Assembly: GCA_963702075.1 (NCBI GenBank)
Contig: OY969703.1
Location: 1,364,001-1,428,000, forward strand
Source of the DNA: VAYN01 sp963702075
GTDB taxonomy: Bacteria; Actinomycetota; Thermoleophilia; Solirubrobacterales; 70-9
Length of the DNA stretch: 64,000 bases
Direction of reading: 5' to 3'
The position numbers and the translations under genes are program-made. The notes beneath the pieces are model-generated. The model made no database searches. It was given only the letters and a program-made list of their open reading frames with translations, and was not told the DNA's origin. This document shows positions 39,203 to 48,404 of this stretch, piece by piece. Numbering within the stretch: the stretch's first letter is position 1; each line of letters starts with the position of its first letter.

Positions 39203-40429
39203 TCAGTCGACGCCGATGCCGGCTTCGACACGGCGGGCGTAGGCGGCCTCGAGCGTGCGTAGGGCGTTGCCGTAGAGGATGCTCTCGGCGTGCTGGGGGT
39301 ATGCCTCGTGCAGCGCCTCGGCCAGGGGGCGCAGGGTGCGGGCCTTTTCGATTCCTCCGACCATCGGTTTGATGAAGCCGTCGAGGTCGGTGCCGAGGCC
39401 GATGTGGTCGTAGGAGCCGGTCAGCTCGTGCAGCTTGTCGAGGTGGGAGCGGATGCTGCTCAGGGTCGTCTCGAAGTTGCCGGGGTCGTCTTCGTGCAGG
39501 CCGTCGTTGAGCAGGTGGTGGGCCATGATCAGGCCGACTACGCCGTTGCGGGCGGCGACGGCGCGGACCGTCTCGGCGCTCAGCATGTAGCTGTGCTTGC
39601 CGAAGCGGTAGCCGGCATGGGTCGCCAGCACCGGGTAGGCCGTGGGGTCGTTGCCTGTGCGCTCGTCGAGCTCGGCGAGCAGGGCGAAGGTGTCGTCGAT
39701 CGCTCGCTGGCGCATGTGGCTGATGTCGATCAGCACCCCGCAGCGGTACATCGCCCGCACCGCCGCCTCGCCGCGTGCGCTGAGGCCGACCTCGTCGGGC
39801 TGGCAGAAGACGAAGTCGTACTGGCCGTCGCTGAGGTTGGGCAGCGCCGGGGCGTTGGTCGCGACGTGGCGCCAGAAGAGGTGGGCCAGGGTGATGTAGC
39901 CGACGCCTCGCTGAGCGAGCCGCTCGATCCGGTCCTCGATCGCGGCCGCGTCCGAGCCGAGGTGGGCGCCGCCCTCGATGCAGTGGACGAAGCGGATCCG
40001 CGCGTCCTCGCCGGCGCCGTCGAGCTGCGAGCGCCTCGTCACCAGCACGTGCCCGGGGCCACCGTCGCGGGGGCGGGCGAGGTCGGTCTCGACTTCGTCC
40101 ATGTGTTCGAGCAGCTCGTCGAAGCTGTGCTCCTCGGGCCGCCCGCTCAGCCACTCCTCGATCCCGAGCTCGGTCTCGGGCACGTAGAGGACCGAGAAGA
40201 CGAGGCGGACGCCGCCGCGGTCGAGCTCCTCGAGGTTGACCAGCCACTCGCCTTTGCTGCCGAAGTTGAGCCGTTGCGCCGCCCAGCGGACGAAGACGGC
40301 GCGGATCTTGTTCCACAGGCGCCGTTTCTTGATCTGCCGCAGCGGCCGGACGTAGGGGTCGCCGCCGGCTTCGTCGGCCAGCAGGTGCATCGGGTAGTGG
40401 CAGTGCAGGTCGGCGATCTGGTGCTCCAT
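39203..40429 (-). CDS. Membrane-dipeptidase-like metallopeptidase (family M19)
   Basis: 408 residues, TIM-barrel amidohydrolase. Metal ligands: DLHCHYPMH (DxH, residues 8-10), the bridging Glu in CIEGGAHLG, DISHM and ATHAG (His ligands), and GTDLDGF near the end. It would cleave dipeptides or related amides. It follows the membrane Vps62-like gene at 1 base, and the TULIP operon lies 144 bases beyond its stop. No signal peptide, so probably cytoplasmic. Confidence 0.85.
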   Translation of the reverse strand: MEHQIADLHCHYPMHLLADEAGGDPYVRPLRQIKKRRLWNKIRAVFVRWAAQRLNFGSKGEWLVNLEELDRGGVRLVFSVLYVPETELGIEEWLSGRPEEHSFDELLEHMDEVETDLARPRDGGPGHVLVTRRSQLDGAGEDARIRFVHCIEGGAHLGSDAAAIEDRIERLAQRGVGYITLAHLFWRHVATNAPALPNLSDGQYDFVFCQPDEVGLSARGEAAVRAMYRCGVLIDISHMRQRAIDDTFALLAELDERTGNDPTAYPVLATHAGYRFGKHSYMLSAETVRAVAARNGVVGLIMAHHLLNDGLHEDDPGNFETTLSSIRSHLDKLHELTGSYDHIGLGTDLDGFIKPMVGGIEKARTLRPLAEALHEAYPQHAESILYGNALRTLEAAYARRVEAGIGVD

Positions 40430-40430
40430 C

Positions 40431-42467
40431 TCAACCCTCGCTTTCGCTCTGCTTGGCGCTCTCGGGACAGTAATGGTGGGGGACCGAGCCGGGCAGCTGC
40501 GGCTGGCTGTAGTTGCCGCAGAAGATCTTCGTCACCGGCGTCCGCCACAGCGGCTGCTCGCTCGGAGTTTCCGGGCCGTGGCCTTCGCCGAGCTTCGTCG
40601 TTTTGAAGAACCCGTACAGCGTCGTGCTTTCGCCCGCGCCCCAGTAGCCGGGGAAGCTCATCGGCGCTTCGGTTTCGGAGACGACGTGGATACCGCCTTC
40701 TTCGGGATACCACTCCCATCCGTATTCGGTCTTGTCGCGGATGTTGGAGGCATAGCTGAGCAGCGTCGTCGTTCCCGCCGGCGCCCCCTGGCAACCCGCC
40801 CAGTCGGGTGAGCGCTTCTGGCCGGCGCGCGGGTAGTTGGCGTGCGAGCCCTCCGCCACGGCGACGACCGGGTGGGTGCGCCCGCCGAGCTGCTTGGAGA
40901 TCTCGGCTTCTTCCCATGGGACCCAGGTGCCCGCGCAATGAGCGGAGTAGGCAACGAAGAGCGGTTCGGTGTCCGAGAGGCCGATCGTCACCGCCTCCCA
41001 GTCGCCTTCGTGGCGCTGTACCAGCTTGCCGGCGAAGACGTGCGTTTCCCATTCGTCGTAGCGGTAGAAGTACCAGTACTGGAGCAGGATCGAGAGTTGC
41101 TTCGCGTAGGGCCCTTCGGGGCGGAAAACCTTGGCGGGCCAGCGGTCGGACTGGCGCACGTGTTCGACGTTGCGTTGCTCTTCGAGCTTTTCCTCGACGC
41201 CCCGGCGGGCGACGCGGACGTAGACGTCGCCTTCCTTGAAGAGACCGGCGTCGCCGCGGTCGGGATGCTCGTCGTGCCCGTTGCAGTCCGCTTCTCCGTT
41301 CGGGCAGTGGATCGAGAGCCGGAAGCACGGCGTCGAGGCAAGCCGCGGGCAGTTCGTCGTCAGTTTTTCCGCGGCGCTCGCTCCTTTTGGCGGCGGCCTC
41401 GGCATCGGTCCGCTCAGCGTGGCCTCTTCGGCGTATTCGTCGTAGGCGATCGGCGACCAGCGCTCGTCGCGGGTGAGCGAGAGGACGGGTGCGTAGGCGG
41501 CCGCCAGGGCCTCGTCGTCGCCGTAGCTGCTCGGTGCCGGCGGCGGCTTCGCTTCTTCGGCGGGCACCGCCCGGTCGGTGGTCGTCCTCGCTCCAGGCTG
41601 GTCGGTTTCGCCGAGGCCGATCCAGGCCGAGAACAGCAGCGTTGCCGCGCTCAGCAGCGTCAGGGCGAGGCCGAGGCCCTGGAAGAGGCCGACGCTCGCG
41701 CCGCCGAGGCCGCCGCGGCGGATCCTGCGCACGAGGGGAGGCAAGTCCGCGGTCGGCACGGCGGCCTTCGGGTCTTCGCCGCGGGCTGCGGCGATCGCGT
41801 CGAGGACTCCCTCGACCGCGATCAGGACGAGGAGCAAGACCGGCAGCAGCCAGTCGACGAAGGAGAGGTGGTCGGCGATGAAGTCGCCGAAGGGGACGAG
41901 GCCGAGGAAGGCGCCGAGGCGGAAGCCGGCGAGGACGACGACCAGCGCGACCGCCGCCCGCAGCCTCGAGGAGGCGTGCGAGATCAGGCGCAGCCCAAAG
42001 GCGAGCAGCCAGAGGGCGAGGGCGAGGATGAGGAGGATGGCGGCCGGGCCGCCGATCGATTCCAGCGACCGCTCCGAGCCGAGAGCGGAGCCGAGGGCGG
42101 CGAAGCCGACGAGGAGCAGCGCGAGGACGGTCCGGGCTCCGTGGACCAGCGGCTGGTCCCAGGTGTCGACGCGGTGGAGCTGGTCGCGCTCGGGGAGGAC
42201 GAAGAGCCAGAGGGCGACGAAGCTCAGCAGCGCCGCCCCGATCAGGAGGACCAGGCCGCCGAGGTTGAAGAGCCCGACGACGACCCCGGCGAGGATCGGC
42301 AGGACCAGCGGGCGCAGGGTGACGAGCAGCGAGAGGACCGGGATCGCCAGCGGCACCAGCGAGACGCCCTTACGCACGAGGAGAAAGGCGACCAATGCGC
42401 CGAGCCCAATCCCCAAGACCCCGAATAGGAAGACCAGCGCAGGCGAGATCACCGCGTCGGCTGGCAT
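40431..42467 (-). CDS. Polytopic membrane protein with C-terminal Vps62-like domain
   Basis: 678 residues from ATG 42467. Residues 1-310 hold about nine hydrophobic helices (for example PALVFLFGVLGIGLGALVAF). The soluble C-terminal domain (about 350-678) starts YAPVLSLTRDERWSPIAYDEYAE and carries the Vps62/DUF946-type blocks LLQYWYFYRYDEWE, QRHEGDWEAVTIGL and VAVAEGSHANYPRAG, the HEGDWE motif being the clearest. Same domain type as the protein encoded at 35607-37649, so two Vps62-like genes share one locus. Longer upstream extensions lack coding character. Function unknown. Confidence 0.7.
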   Translation of the reverse strand: MPADAVISPALVFLFGVLGIGLGALVAFLLVRKGVSLVPLAIPVLSLLVTLRPLVLPILAGVVVGLFNLGGLVLLIGAALLSFVALWLFVLPERDQLHRVDTWDQPLVHGARTVLALLLVGFAALGSALGSERSLESIGGPAAILLILALALWLLAFGLRLISHASSRLRAAVALVVVLAGFRLGAFLGLVPFGDFIADHLSFVDWLLPVLLLVLIAVEGVLDAIAAARGEDPKAAVPTADLPPLVRRIRRGGLGGASVGLFQGLGLALTLLSAATLLFSAWIGLGETDQPGARTTTDRAVPAEEAKPPPAPSSYGDDEALAAAYAPVLSLTRDERWSPIAYDEYAEEATLSGPMPRPPPKGASAAEKLTTNCPRLASTPCFRLSIHCPNGEADCNGHDEHPDRGDAGLFKEGDVYVRVARRGVEEKLEEQRNVEHVRQSDRWPAKVFRPEGPYAKQLSILLQYWYFYRYDEWETHVFAGKLVQRHEGDWEAVTIGLSDTEPLFVAYSAHCAGTWVPWEEAEISKQLGGRTHPVVAVAEGSHANYPRAGQKRSPDWAGCQGAPAGTTTLLSYASNIRDKTEYGWEWYPEEGGIHVVSETEAPMSFPGYWGAGESTTLYGFFKTTKLGEGHGPETPSEQPLWRTPVTKIFCGNYSQPQLPGSVPHHYCPESAKQSESEG

Positions 42468-42605
42468 GGCGCGGCACGATAAAGCACTCAGGCGGGCTTG
42501 AGGCATCAGCGGGAAGGCGCCGCCGAATCGGTCCTTCACGAAATCTGTATACGGATCGCCTGTTTCTTCATGCGGCCTTGACGGGGTGCGGCGCATGATC
42601 GAAAC

Positions 42606-42731
42606 GTGTTCGTCTGTGCCGATCTCTTCCCCGGTGGCGGCGGCCCTCTGGCCGACGTCCTCTCGATCGCGCTCGCCGTCGTCCTCTTCGCCCTTCTGTA
42701 CTGGGCGATCGACCTGATCGACAGGATCTGA
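42606..42731 (+). CDS. Small membrane protein before kdpF (hypothetical)
   Basis: 41 residues from GTG: MFVCADLFPGGGGPLADVLS then one hydrophobic helix (IALAVVLFALLYWAIDLID). It ends one base before kdpF. It may be an extra small subunit of the potassium pump or a leader peptide. Too small for a family call. Confidence 0.5.
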   Translation: MFVCADLFPGGGGPLADVLSIALAVVLFALLYWAIDLIDRI

Positions 42732-42732
42732 G

Positions 42733-42837
42733 ATGCCGCTTGCCGCCCTCACCGGCGCCGACGTCTTCGGGCTCCTGGCCTCGGCGCTGGTCTGCGTCTA
42801 CCTCGTCTACGCGCTGCTGCGCGGGGAGAAGCTCTGA
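42733..42837 (+). CDS. kdpF: Potassium-transporting ATPase small subunit KdpF
   Basis: 34 residues: one membrane helix ending in YLVYALLRGEKL, the conserved KdpF tail. It stabilises the KdpFABC complex. Its TGA overlaps the kdpA ATG by one base (TGATG). Confidence 0.85.
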   Translation: MPLAALTGADVFGLLASALVCVYLVYALLRGEKL

Positions 42838-44594
42838 TGGCCCAGGGCTGGCTGCAGATCGCGATCTTCCTCGCCGTCCTCGTGGCGCTGGTCAAACCGC
42901 TCGGCCTCTACATGGCGCGCGTCTTCTCCAACCAGCGCGTCTTCCTGACCCCCGTCCTCGGGCCAATCGAGCGCTTCGCCTACAGGGTGCTGCGCGTGCG
43001 GCCCGGGGAGGGTCAGGACTGGAAGGCCTACGCCCGCAGCCTCGTTGTCTTCTCGCTGCTGTTCTGGATCGCCCTTTACCTGATCCTCCGCACCCAGGGC
43101 GCCCAGCCGTTCAACCCGCAGGGTTTCCACTCCGCCCCGTGGGACGTCAACTTCAACACCGCCTCGTCGTTCGTCACCAACACCAACTGGCAGTACTACG
43201 GCGGCGAGACGACGATGACCTACTTCTCGCAGATGGCGGGCCTGGCGGTGCAGAACTTCGTCTCCGCCGCGGTCGGGATCGCCGTCGTCGTCGCCCTGAT
43301 CCGCGGCATCGTCGCCCGCAGCGGCCGCGAGATCGGCAACTTCTGGCAGGACCTGACCCGGACGCTGCTCTACGTCCTGGTCCCGCTCTCGATCATCGGC
43401 GCGCTCTTCCTCGTCTCCCAGGGGGTGATCCAGAACCTCGCCCACTACCAGGCGATCCACACCCTCACCGGCGGCACCCAGGTGCTCGCCCAGGGCCCGG
43501 TCGCCTCGCAGGAGGCGATCAAGGAGCTCGGGACCAACGGCGGCGGCTTCTTCAACGTCAACTCCGCCTACCCGTTCGAGAACCCCAGCGGCCTCACCAA
43601 CTTCGTCGAGCTGCTGTTGATCCTCGTGATCCCGGCGTCGCTGACCTACACCTACGGGCGCATGGTCGGCAGCCAGCGCCAGGGCTGGGCGATCTTCAGC
43701 GCGATGCTCGTCCTCTTCGTCGCCGGAGTGGCCGTCGTCTACCTGGCCGAGCAGCACGGCAGCCCCGCCCAGCACGCCGCCGGCCTCCACACCGCCGCCT
43801 TCGACGGCTCGACCGGCGGCAACATGGTCGGCAAGGACCAGCGCTTCGGGATCGCCGACTCCTCGCTGTGGACGGCGGTCACGACCGTCACCTCCTGCGG
43901 GGCGGTCAACGCCGCCTTCGAGTCGCTGACCGGGATCGGCGGCGCCGTCCCGTTCGTCAACCTCGGCTTCAGCGAGGTCGTCTTCGGCGGAGTCGGCGCG
44001 GGGCTCTACTCGATGCTGCTCTACGTCCTGCTGGCGGTCTTCATCGGCGGCCTGATGGTCGGCCGCACCCCCGAGTACCTCGGCAAGAAGATCGGGGCGC
44101 GGGAGATCAAGCTGGTCTCCCTCGGCGTCCTCTTCACGCCGCTGACGGTGCTGCTCTCGGCCGGGATCGCCTCGGCCGCGCCGATCGCCAAACAGTCGAT
44201 CTACGCGGGGACGAACCCGAGCGGCTTCTCGGAGACCCTCTACGCCTACCTCTCGCAGGCCAACAACAACGGCTCCGCCTGGGCCGGCTACACCGGCTTC
44301 GTGCAGCCCCACGCGCCCGGCAACGTCGGCGCCTACGGGCTCAGCTTCACCGACCTGCTCGGCGGGATAGTCCTGATCGGCGCCCGCTTCGCCCCGATCC
44401 TCTTTGTCCTTGCGGTCGCCGGCGCCCTCGCCGGCAAGAAGGTCAGCCCGGCGGGGCTGGGGACGATGCGGACCGACAACCCGACCTTCGTCTTCCTCCT
44501 GGTCGGGATCGTGATCCTGGTCGGCGCCCTCACCTTCTTCCCGGCGATCCTGCTCGGCCCGGTCGCCAACGGCCTCAGCGGGAGGTTGTTCTGA
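42837..44594 (+). CDS. kdpA: Potassium-transporting ATPase subunit KdpA
   Basis: 585 residues, ten or so membrane helices. The potassium channel-like subunit, with selectivity-filter segments such as LGTNGGGFFNVNSAYPFEN, TSCGAVNAAFESLTGIGG and TNPSGFSETLYAY. It binds and passes K+ to the pump. Stop overlaps kdpC start (TGATG). Confidence 0.95.
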   Translation: MAQGWLQIAIFLAVLVALVKPLGLYMARVFSNQRVFLTPVLGPIERFAYRVLRVRPGEGQDWKAYARSLVVFSLLFWIALYLILRTQGAQPFNPQGFHSAPWDVNFNTASSFVTNTNWQYYGGETTMTYFSQMAGLAVQNFVSAAVGIAVVVALIRGIVARSGREIGNFWQDLTRTLLYVLVPLSIIGALFLVSQGVIQNLAHYQAIHTLTGGTQVLAQGPVASQEAIKELGTNGGGFFNVNSAYPFENPSGLTNFVELLLILVIPASLTYTYGRMVGSQRQGWAIFSAMLVLFVAGVAVVYLAEQHGSPAQHAAGLHTAAFDGSTGGNMVGKDQRFGIADSSLWTAVTTVTSCGAVNAAFESLTGIGGAVPFVNLGFSEVVFGGVGAGLYSMLLYVLLAVFIGGLMVGRTPEYLGKKIGAREIKLVSLGVLFTPLTVLLSAGIASAAPIAKQSIYAGTNPSGFSETLYAYLSQANNNGSAWAGYTGFVQPHAPGNVGAYGLSFTDLLGGIVLIGARFAPILFVLAVAGALAGKKVSPAGLGTMRTDNPTFVFLLVGIVILVGALTFFPAILLGPVANGLSGRLF

Positions 44595-45190
44595 TGGCCG
44601 GGCTGCGCCGCGACCTGCTCACTTCCGCGCTCGCGATCGTCCTGATGACGCTGGCGCTCGGCCTCGCCTACCCGCTGGTCATCACCGGGATCGCCCAGGT
44701 CGTCTTCCCGGGGCAGGCCAACGGCTCCAAGGTCTCCTTCCATGGCAGGACCGTCGGCTCGAAGCTGATCGGCCAGGAGATCAAGGGCCCCGCTTACTTC
44801 CACTCGCGCCCCTCGGCGACCGGATACTCGGGCGACGCCACCTACTTCGGCAACGCCGGCCCCAACAGCGCCGAACTGCGCGACGCGATCAGGGACCAGC
44901 TCGCCGCCTACGTCAAGCTCGAGAAGCCCTACGACCAGACGCTGACGCGGGACCAGGTCCCGGTCGACGCGGTGACCGAATCGGCTTCGGGCGTCGACCC
45001 GCAGATCTCCGAGGCCAACGCCCGCATCCAGGCCCACCGGGTCGCCGCCGTGCGACACCTCTCCCTGAACGAAGTCGAAGCGCTGATCTCCGCCCACACC
45101 GACGGCCGCTCGCTCGGCGTGTTCGGCGAGCCTGGCGTCAACGTCCTCCAACTCAACATCGCCCTCGAAGAAGCGGCGCCGCGGCGATGA
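44594..45190 (+). CDS. kdpC: Potassium-transporting ATPase subunit KdpC
   Basis: 198 residues: one N-terminal membrane helix (LLTSALAIVLMTLALGLAYP) and an extracytoplasmic domain with KGPAYFHSRPSATGYSGDAT and TESASGVDPQISEANARIQ, both KdpC hallmarks. It lies between kdpA and kdpB, whereas the usual order is F-A-B-C. Overlaps kdpB by four bases (ATGA). Confidence 0.93.
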   Translation: MAGLRRDLLTSALAIVLMTLALGLAYPLVITGIAQVVFPGQANGSKVSFHGRTVGSKLIGQEIKGPAYFHSRPSATGYSGDATYFGNAGPNSAELRDAIRDQLAAYVKLEKPYDQTLTRDQVPVDAVTESASGVDPQISEANARIQAHRVAAVRHLSLNEVEALISAHTDGRSLGVFGEPGVNVLQLNIALEEAAPRR

Positions 45191-47259
45191 CCGGGATCAC
45201 CGAGACACAATCGCGCTCGCTGTTCGATCCCGCGATCCTGCGGCCGGCGCTGGCCGAGTCGGTACGCAAGCTCGACCCGCGCGTGCAGGCCTGCAACCCG
45301 GTGATGTTCGTGGTCGAGATCGGCGCCCTGATCACCACCGTCGCCTGGTTGATCCAGGTCTTCGGCGGCAAGCCGCTCGGCGGCGGCCACGAGCCCGCCT
45401 GGTTCACCTTCACGATCTCGCTCTGGCTCTGGCTGACCGTCGTCTTCGCCAACCTGGCCGAGGCGCTGGCGGAGGGGCGTGGCCGCGCCCAGGCGGCGAG
45501 CCTGCGGGCGATGCAGACCGAGACGACGGCGAGCCTGCGCGACGGCGGTACCAAGGCCGCCTCCGAGCTGGTCCGCGGCGACGTCGTCGTGGTCGTCGCC
45601 GGCGAGCCGATCCCCGGCGACGGCACCGTGATCGAGGGGATCGCCTCGGTCGACGAGTCGGCGATCACCGGCGAGTCGGCGCCGGTGATCCGCGAGGCCG
45701 GCGGCGACCGCTCGGCGGTGACGGGAGGCACCAAGGTGCTCTCCGACCGGATCGTCGTCGAAATCACCCAGGAGCCCGGCAAGTCGTTCCTCGACCGGAT
45801 GATCGCCCTGGTCGAGGGGGCCGAGCGCCGCAAGACGCCGAACGAGATCGCCCTCGGCATCCTCCTCGCCGGCCTCACCCTGGTCTTCGTCCTCGTCGTC
45901 GTCTCGCTGCGCCCCTTCGCCCTCTTCGCCGGCACCGAACTCTCGGAGACGACGCTGATCGCGCTGCTGGTGGCGCTGATCCCGACCACGATCGGGGCGC
46001 TGCTCTCGGCGATCGGGATCGCCGGCATGGACCGGCTGGTGCGCCGCAACGTGCTCGCCCTCTCCGGCCGCGCGGTCGAGGCCTCCGGCGACTGCGACGT
46101 CCTCCTGCTCGACAAGACCGGCACGATCACGCTCGGCAACCGCGAGGCGGTCGAATTCATGCCGATGCCCGGGGTCAGCCCGGAGGAGTTGGCCGAGGCG
46201 GCGCAGATGTCCTCGCTCGCCGACGAGACTCCCGAGGGCCGCTCGATCGTCGTCCTCGCCAAGACCTACGGCATCCGCGAGCACGACTTCAACGGTCACG
46301 AGCCGCGCTTCGTCCCCTTCAGCGCCGAAACGCGGATGAGCGGCGTCGACTTCAACGGCACCCGCCTGCGCAAGGGCGCCGGCGACGCGATCCAGACCTG
46401 GGTGGTCGCCGAGGGCGGCCGGCCGCCGGCCGAGCTGGCGGGCGAGCTCGACCGAATCGGCCGCGAGGGCGGCACCCCGCTGGCGGTGGCCCGCGACGAG
46501 CGGGTGCTCGGCGTCGTCTACCTCAAGGACGTGGTCAAGGAGGGGATGAAGACCCGCTTCGACCAGCTGCGGGCGATGGGCATCCGCACGATCATGGTCA
46601 CCGGCGACAACCGGCTGACCGCGGCGAAGATCGCCGAGGAGGCCGGCGTCGACGACTTCCTCGCCGAAGCGACGCCGGAGCGCAAGCTGGAGCTGATCAA
46701 GGAGCAGCAGGCCGACGGGCGCCTGATCGCGATGACCGGCGACGGCACCAACGACGCTCCGGCCCTCGCTCAAGCCGACGTCGGGGTGGCGATGAACAGC
46801 GGCACTCAAGCCGCCCGCGAGGCGGGGAACATGGTCGACCTCGATTCCAACCCGACGAAGCTGATCGAGATCGTCGAGGTGGGCAAGCAGCTGCTGATCA
46901 CCCGCGGCGCCCTGACCACCTTCTCGATCGCCAACGACGTCGCCAAGTACTTCGCGATCCTGCCGGCGATGTTCGCCGCCACCTGGGCGGTGTCGGCGGG
47001 GAAAAGGGGTCCGCTCGATGCCCTCAACGTGATGTCGCTGGGGACGCCGGAGTCGGCGATCCTCTCGGCGGTGATCTTCAACGCGCTGATCATCCCGTTG
47101 CTGATCCCGCTCTCGCTGCGGGGGGTCCGCTACCGGCCGGTCGGCGCCACCGCGCTGCTGCGGCGGAACATCCTCGTCTACGGGCTCGGTGGCTTGATCG
47201 CGCCCTTCGTCGGGATCAAGCTGATCGACCTCGTCGTCCACAACCTGCTCGGGGTCTGA
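45187..47259 (+). CDS. kdpB: Potassium-transporting P-type ATPase subunit KdpB
   Basis: 690 residues. P-type ATPase with phosphorylation site LLLDKTGTITLG (Asp near 309), TGES in the actuator domain (SAITGESAPV), the KGA nucleotide-binding segment, and MVTGDNRLTAAKIA and MTGDGTNDAPALAQAD. It hydrolyses ATP to drive high-affinity K+ uptake with KdpA. Last gene of the pump, followed 14 bases later by the KdpD-like gene. Confidence 0.95.
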   Translation: MTGITETQSRSLFDPAILRPALAESVRKLDPRVQACNPVMFVVEIGALITTVAWLIQVFGGKPLGGGHEPAWFTFTISLWLWLTVVFANLAEALAEGRGRAQAASLRAMQTETTASLRDGGTKAASELVRGDVVVVVAGEPIPGDGTVIEGIASVDESAITGESAPVIREAGGDRSAVTGGTKVLSDRIVVEITQEPGKSFLDRMIALVEGAERRKTPNEIALGILLAGLTLVFVLVVVSLRPFALFAGTELSETTLIALLVALIPTTIGALLSAIGIAGMDRLVRRNVLALSGRAVEASGDCDVLLLDKTGTITLGNREAVEFMPMPGVSPEELAEAAQMSSLADETPEGRSIVVLAKTYGIREHDFNGHEPRFVPFSAETRMSGVDFNGTRLRKGAGDAIQTWVVAEGGRPPAELAGELDRIGREGGTPLAVARDERVLGVVYLKDVVKEGMKTRFDQLRAMGIRTIMVTGDNRLTAAKIAEEAGVDDFLAEATPERKLELIKEQQADGRLIAMTGDGTNDAPALAQADVGVAMNSGTQAAREAGNMVDLDSNPTKLIEIVEVGKQLLITRGALTTFSIANDVAKYFAILPAMFAATWAVSAGKRGPLDALNVMSLGTPESAILSAVIFNALIIPLLIPLSLRGVRYRPVGATALLRRNILVYGLGGLIAPFVGIKLIDLVVHNLLGV

Positions 47260-47273
47260 GCATCGGGGGCGCC

Positions 47274-48404
47274 ATGTCCCGCGGCCGCTACAAGATCTTC
47301 CTCGGCATGGCCGCGGGCGTCGGCAAGACCTACCGGATGCTGCAGGAGGGCCACTCCGAAGCCGGCGCCGGCCGCGACGTCGCGATCGGCTACCTCGAGC
47401 CCCACAAGCGCGAGGAGACCAGCGCCCAGGCCCGCGGGCTGGAGGTGGTGCCGCGGCGGGCGGTCACGATCCGCGAGGTCGAGGTCGAGGAGATGGACCT
47501 CCCCGGGGTCCTCGCCCGCCGCCCCGAGCTGGCGCTGATCGACGAGCTCGCCCACGCCAACCCGCCGGGCCTCGAGCACGGCAAGCGCTACGAGGACATC
47601 GCCGACGTGCTCGCCGCCGGCATCGACGTCTTCTCGACCGTCAACGTCCAGCACCTCGAGTCGCTGAACGACCAGGTCGCCGAGCTGACCGGGGTGCGGG
47701 TGCGCGAGACCGTTCCCGACTCGGTTCTCGGCACCGCCGACGAGGTGGTCCTGATCGACCTCACCCCCGAGGCGCTGATCGAGCGCCTGCGAGCCGGCAA
47801 GGTCTACCCCGGCGAGAACGTCCAGGCCGCCCTCGACAACTTCTTCAAGATCGAGAACCTGGCCGCCCTGCGCGAGGTCAGCCTGCGCCAGGTCGCCGAG
47901 GACGTCGAGTCCAAGCGCCTCGTCTACAGCGAGGCCGAGCAGGTCGGCACCCGCCGCGAAGAAGACAAGGTCGCCGCCGACGCGCCGAAGGCGGTGGGGG
48001 AGAGGCTGCTGGCGCTGGTGCGGCCGCAACCGAGCTCGCAGCGCCTGGTCCGTCGCGCCTGGCGCTCGGCTCAGCGGCTCGGCACCGACCTCGACCTGCT
48101 CTGGGTGAAGCCGCCGGGCCAGCCGATCGAGGGCGAGCTGGAGCGGCAGGTGACGGCACTGCGCCAGCTCGCCTCGGTCCTTGGCGCGACGCTGCTGATC
48201 GAGGAACACGACGACCTCGTCGCCGGCGCCGCTCGCGTCGTCCGCGAGCGCGGTAGCACCTACCTGATGGTCGGCGAGTCGAATCCGCCCAGGGGTCTCG
48301 CCCGCCTGCGCGAGCCGCTGCCCCAGCGGCTGATGCGGGCGACCCCGCCGGGGGTCGACGTGCGCATCGTCGCCCACCGGGGCCTCAAGGAGGGGGAGAG
48401 GTGA
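47274..48404 (+). CDS. KdpD-like sensor protein without kinase domain
   Basis: 376 residues. It contains only the N-terminal KdpD domain (about 1-215: Walker A MAAGVGKTYRML, Walker B LALIDELAHANPPG, then DVFSTVNVQHLESLNDQV) and the USP-like domain (about 240-370). The membrane and histidine-kinase parts of full-length KdpD (about 900 residues) are absent, and no kdpE follows. Such short KdpD proteins may act as c-di-AMP- or K+-responsive regulators of the pump rather than as kinases. Coupled to the pump genes and to the universal stress protein gene. Confidence 0.88.
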   Translation: MSRGRYKIFLGMAAGVGKTYRMLQEGHSEAGAGRDVAIGYLEPHKREETSAQARGLEVVPRRAVTIREVEVEEMDLPGVLARRPELALIDELAHANPPGLEHGKRYEDIADVLAAGIDVFSTVNVQHLESLNDQVAELTGVRVRETVPDSVLGTADEVVLIDLTPEALIERLRAGKVYPGENVQAALDNFFKIENLAALREVSLRQVAEDVESKRLVYSEAEQVGTRREEDKVAADAPKAVGERLLALVRPQPSSQRLVRRAWRSAQRLGTDLDLLWVKPPGQPIEGELERQVTALRQLASVLGATLLIEEHDDLVAGAARVVRERGSTYLMVGESNPPRGLARLREPLPQRLMRATPPGVDVRIVAHRGLKEGER

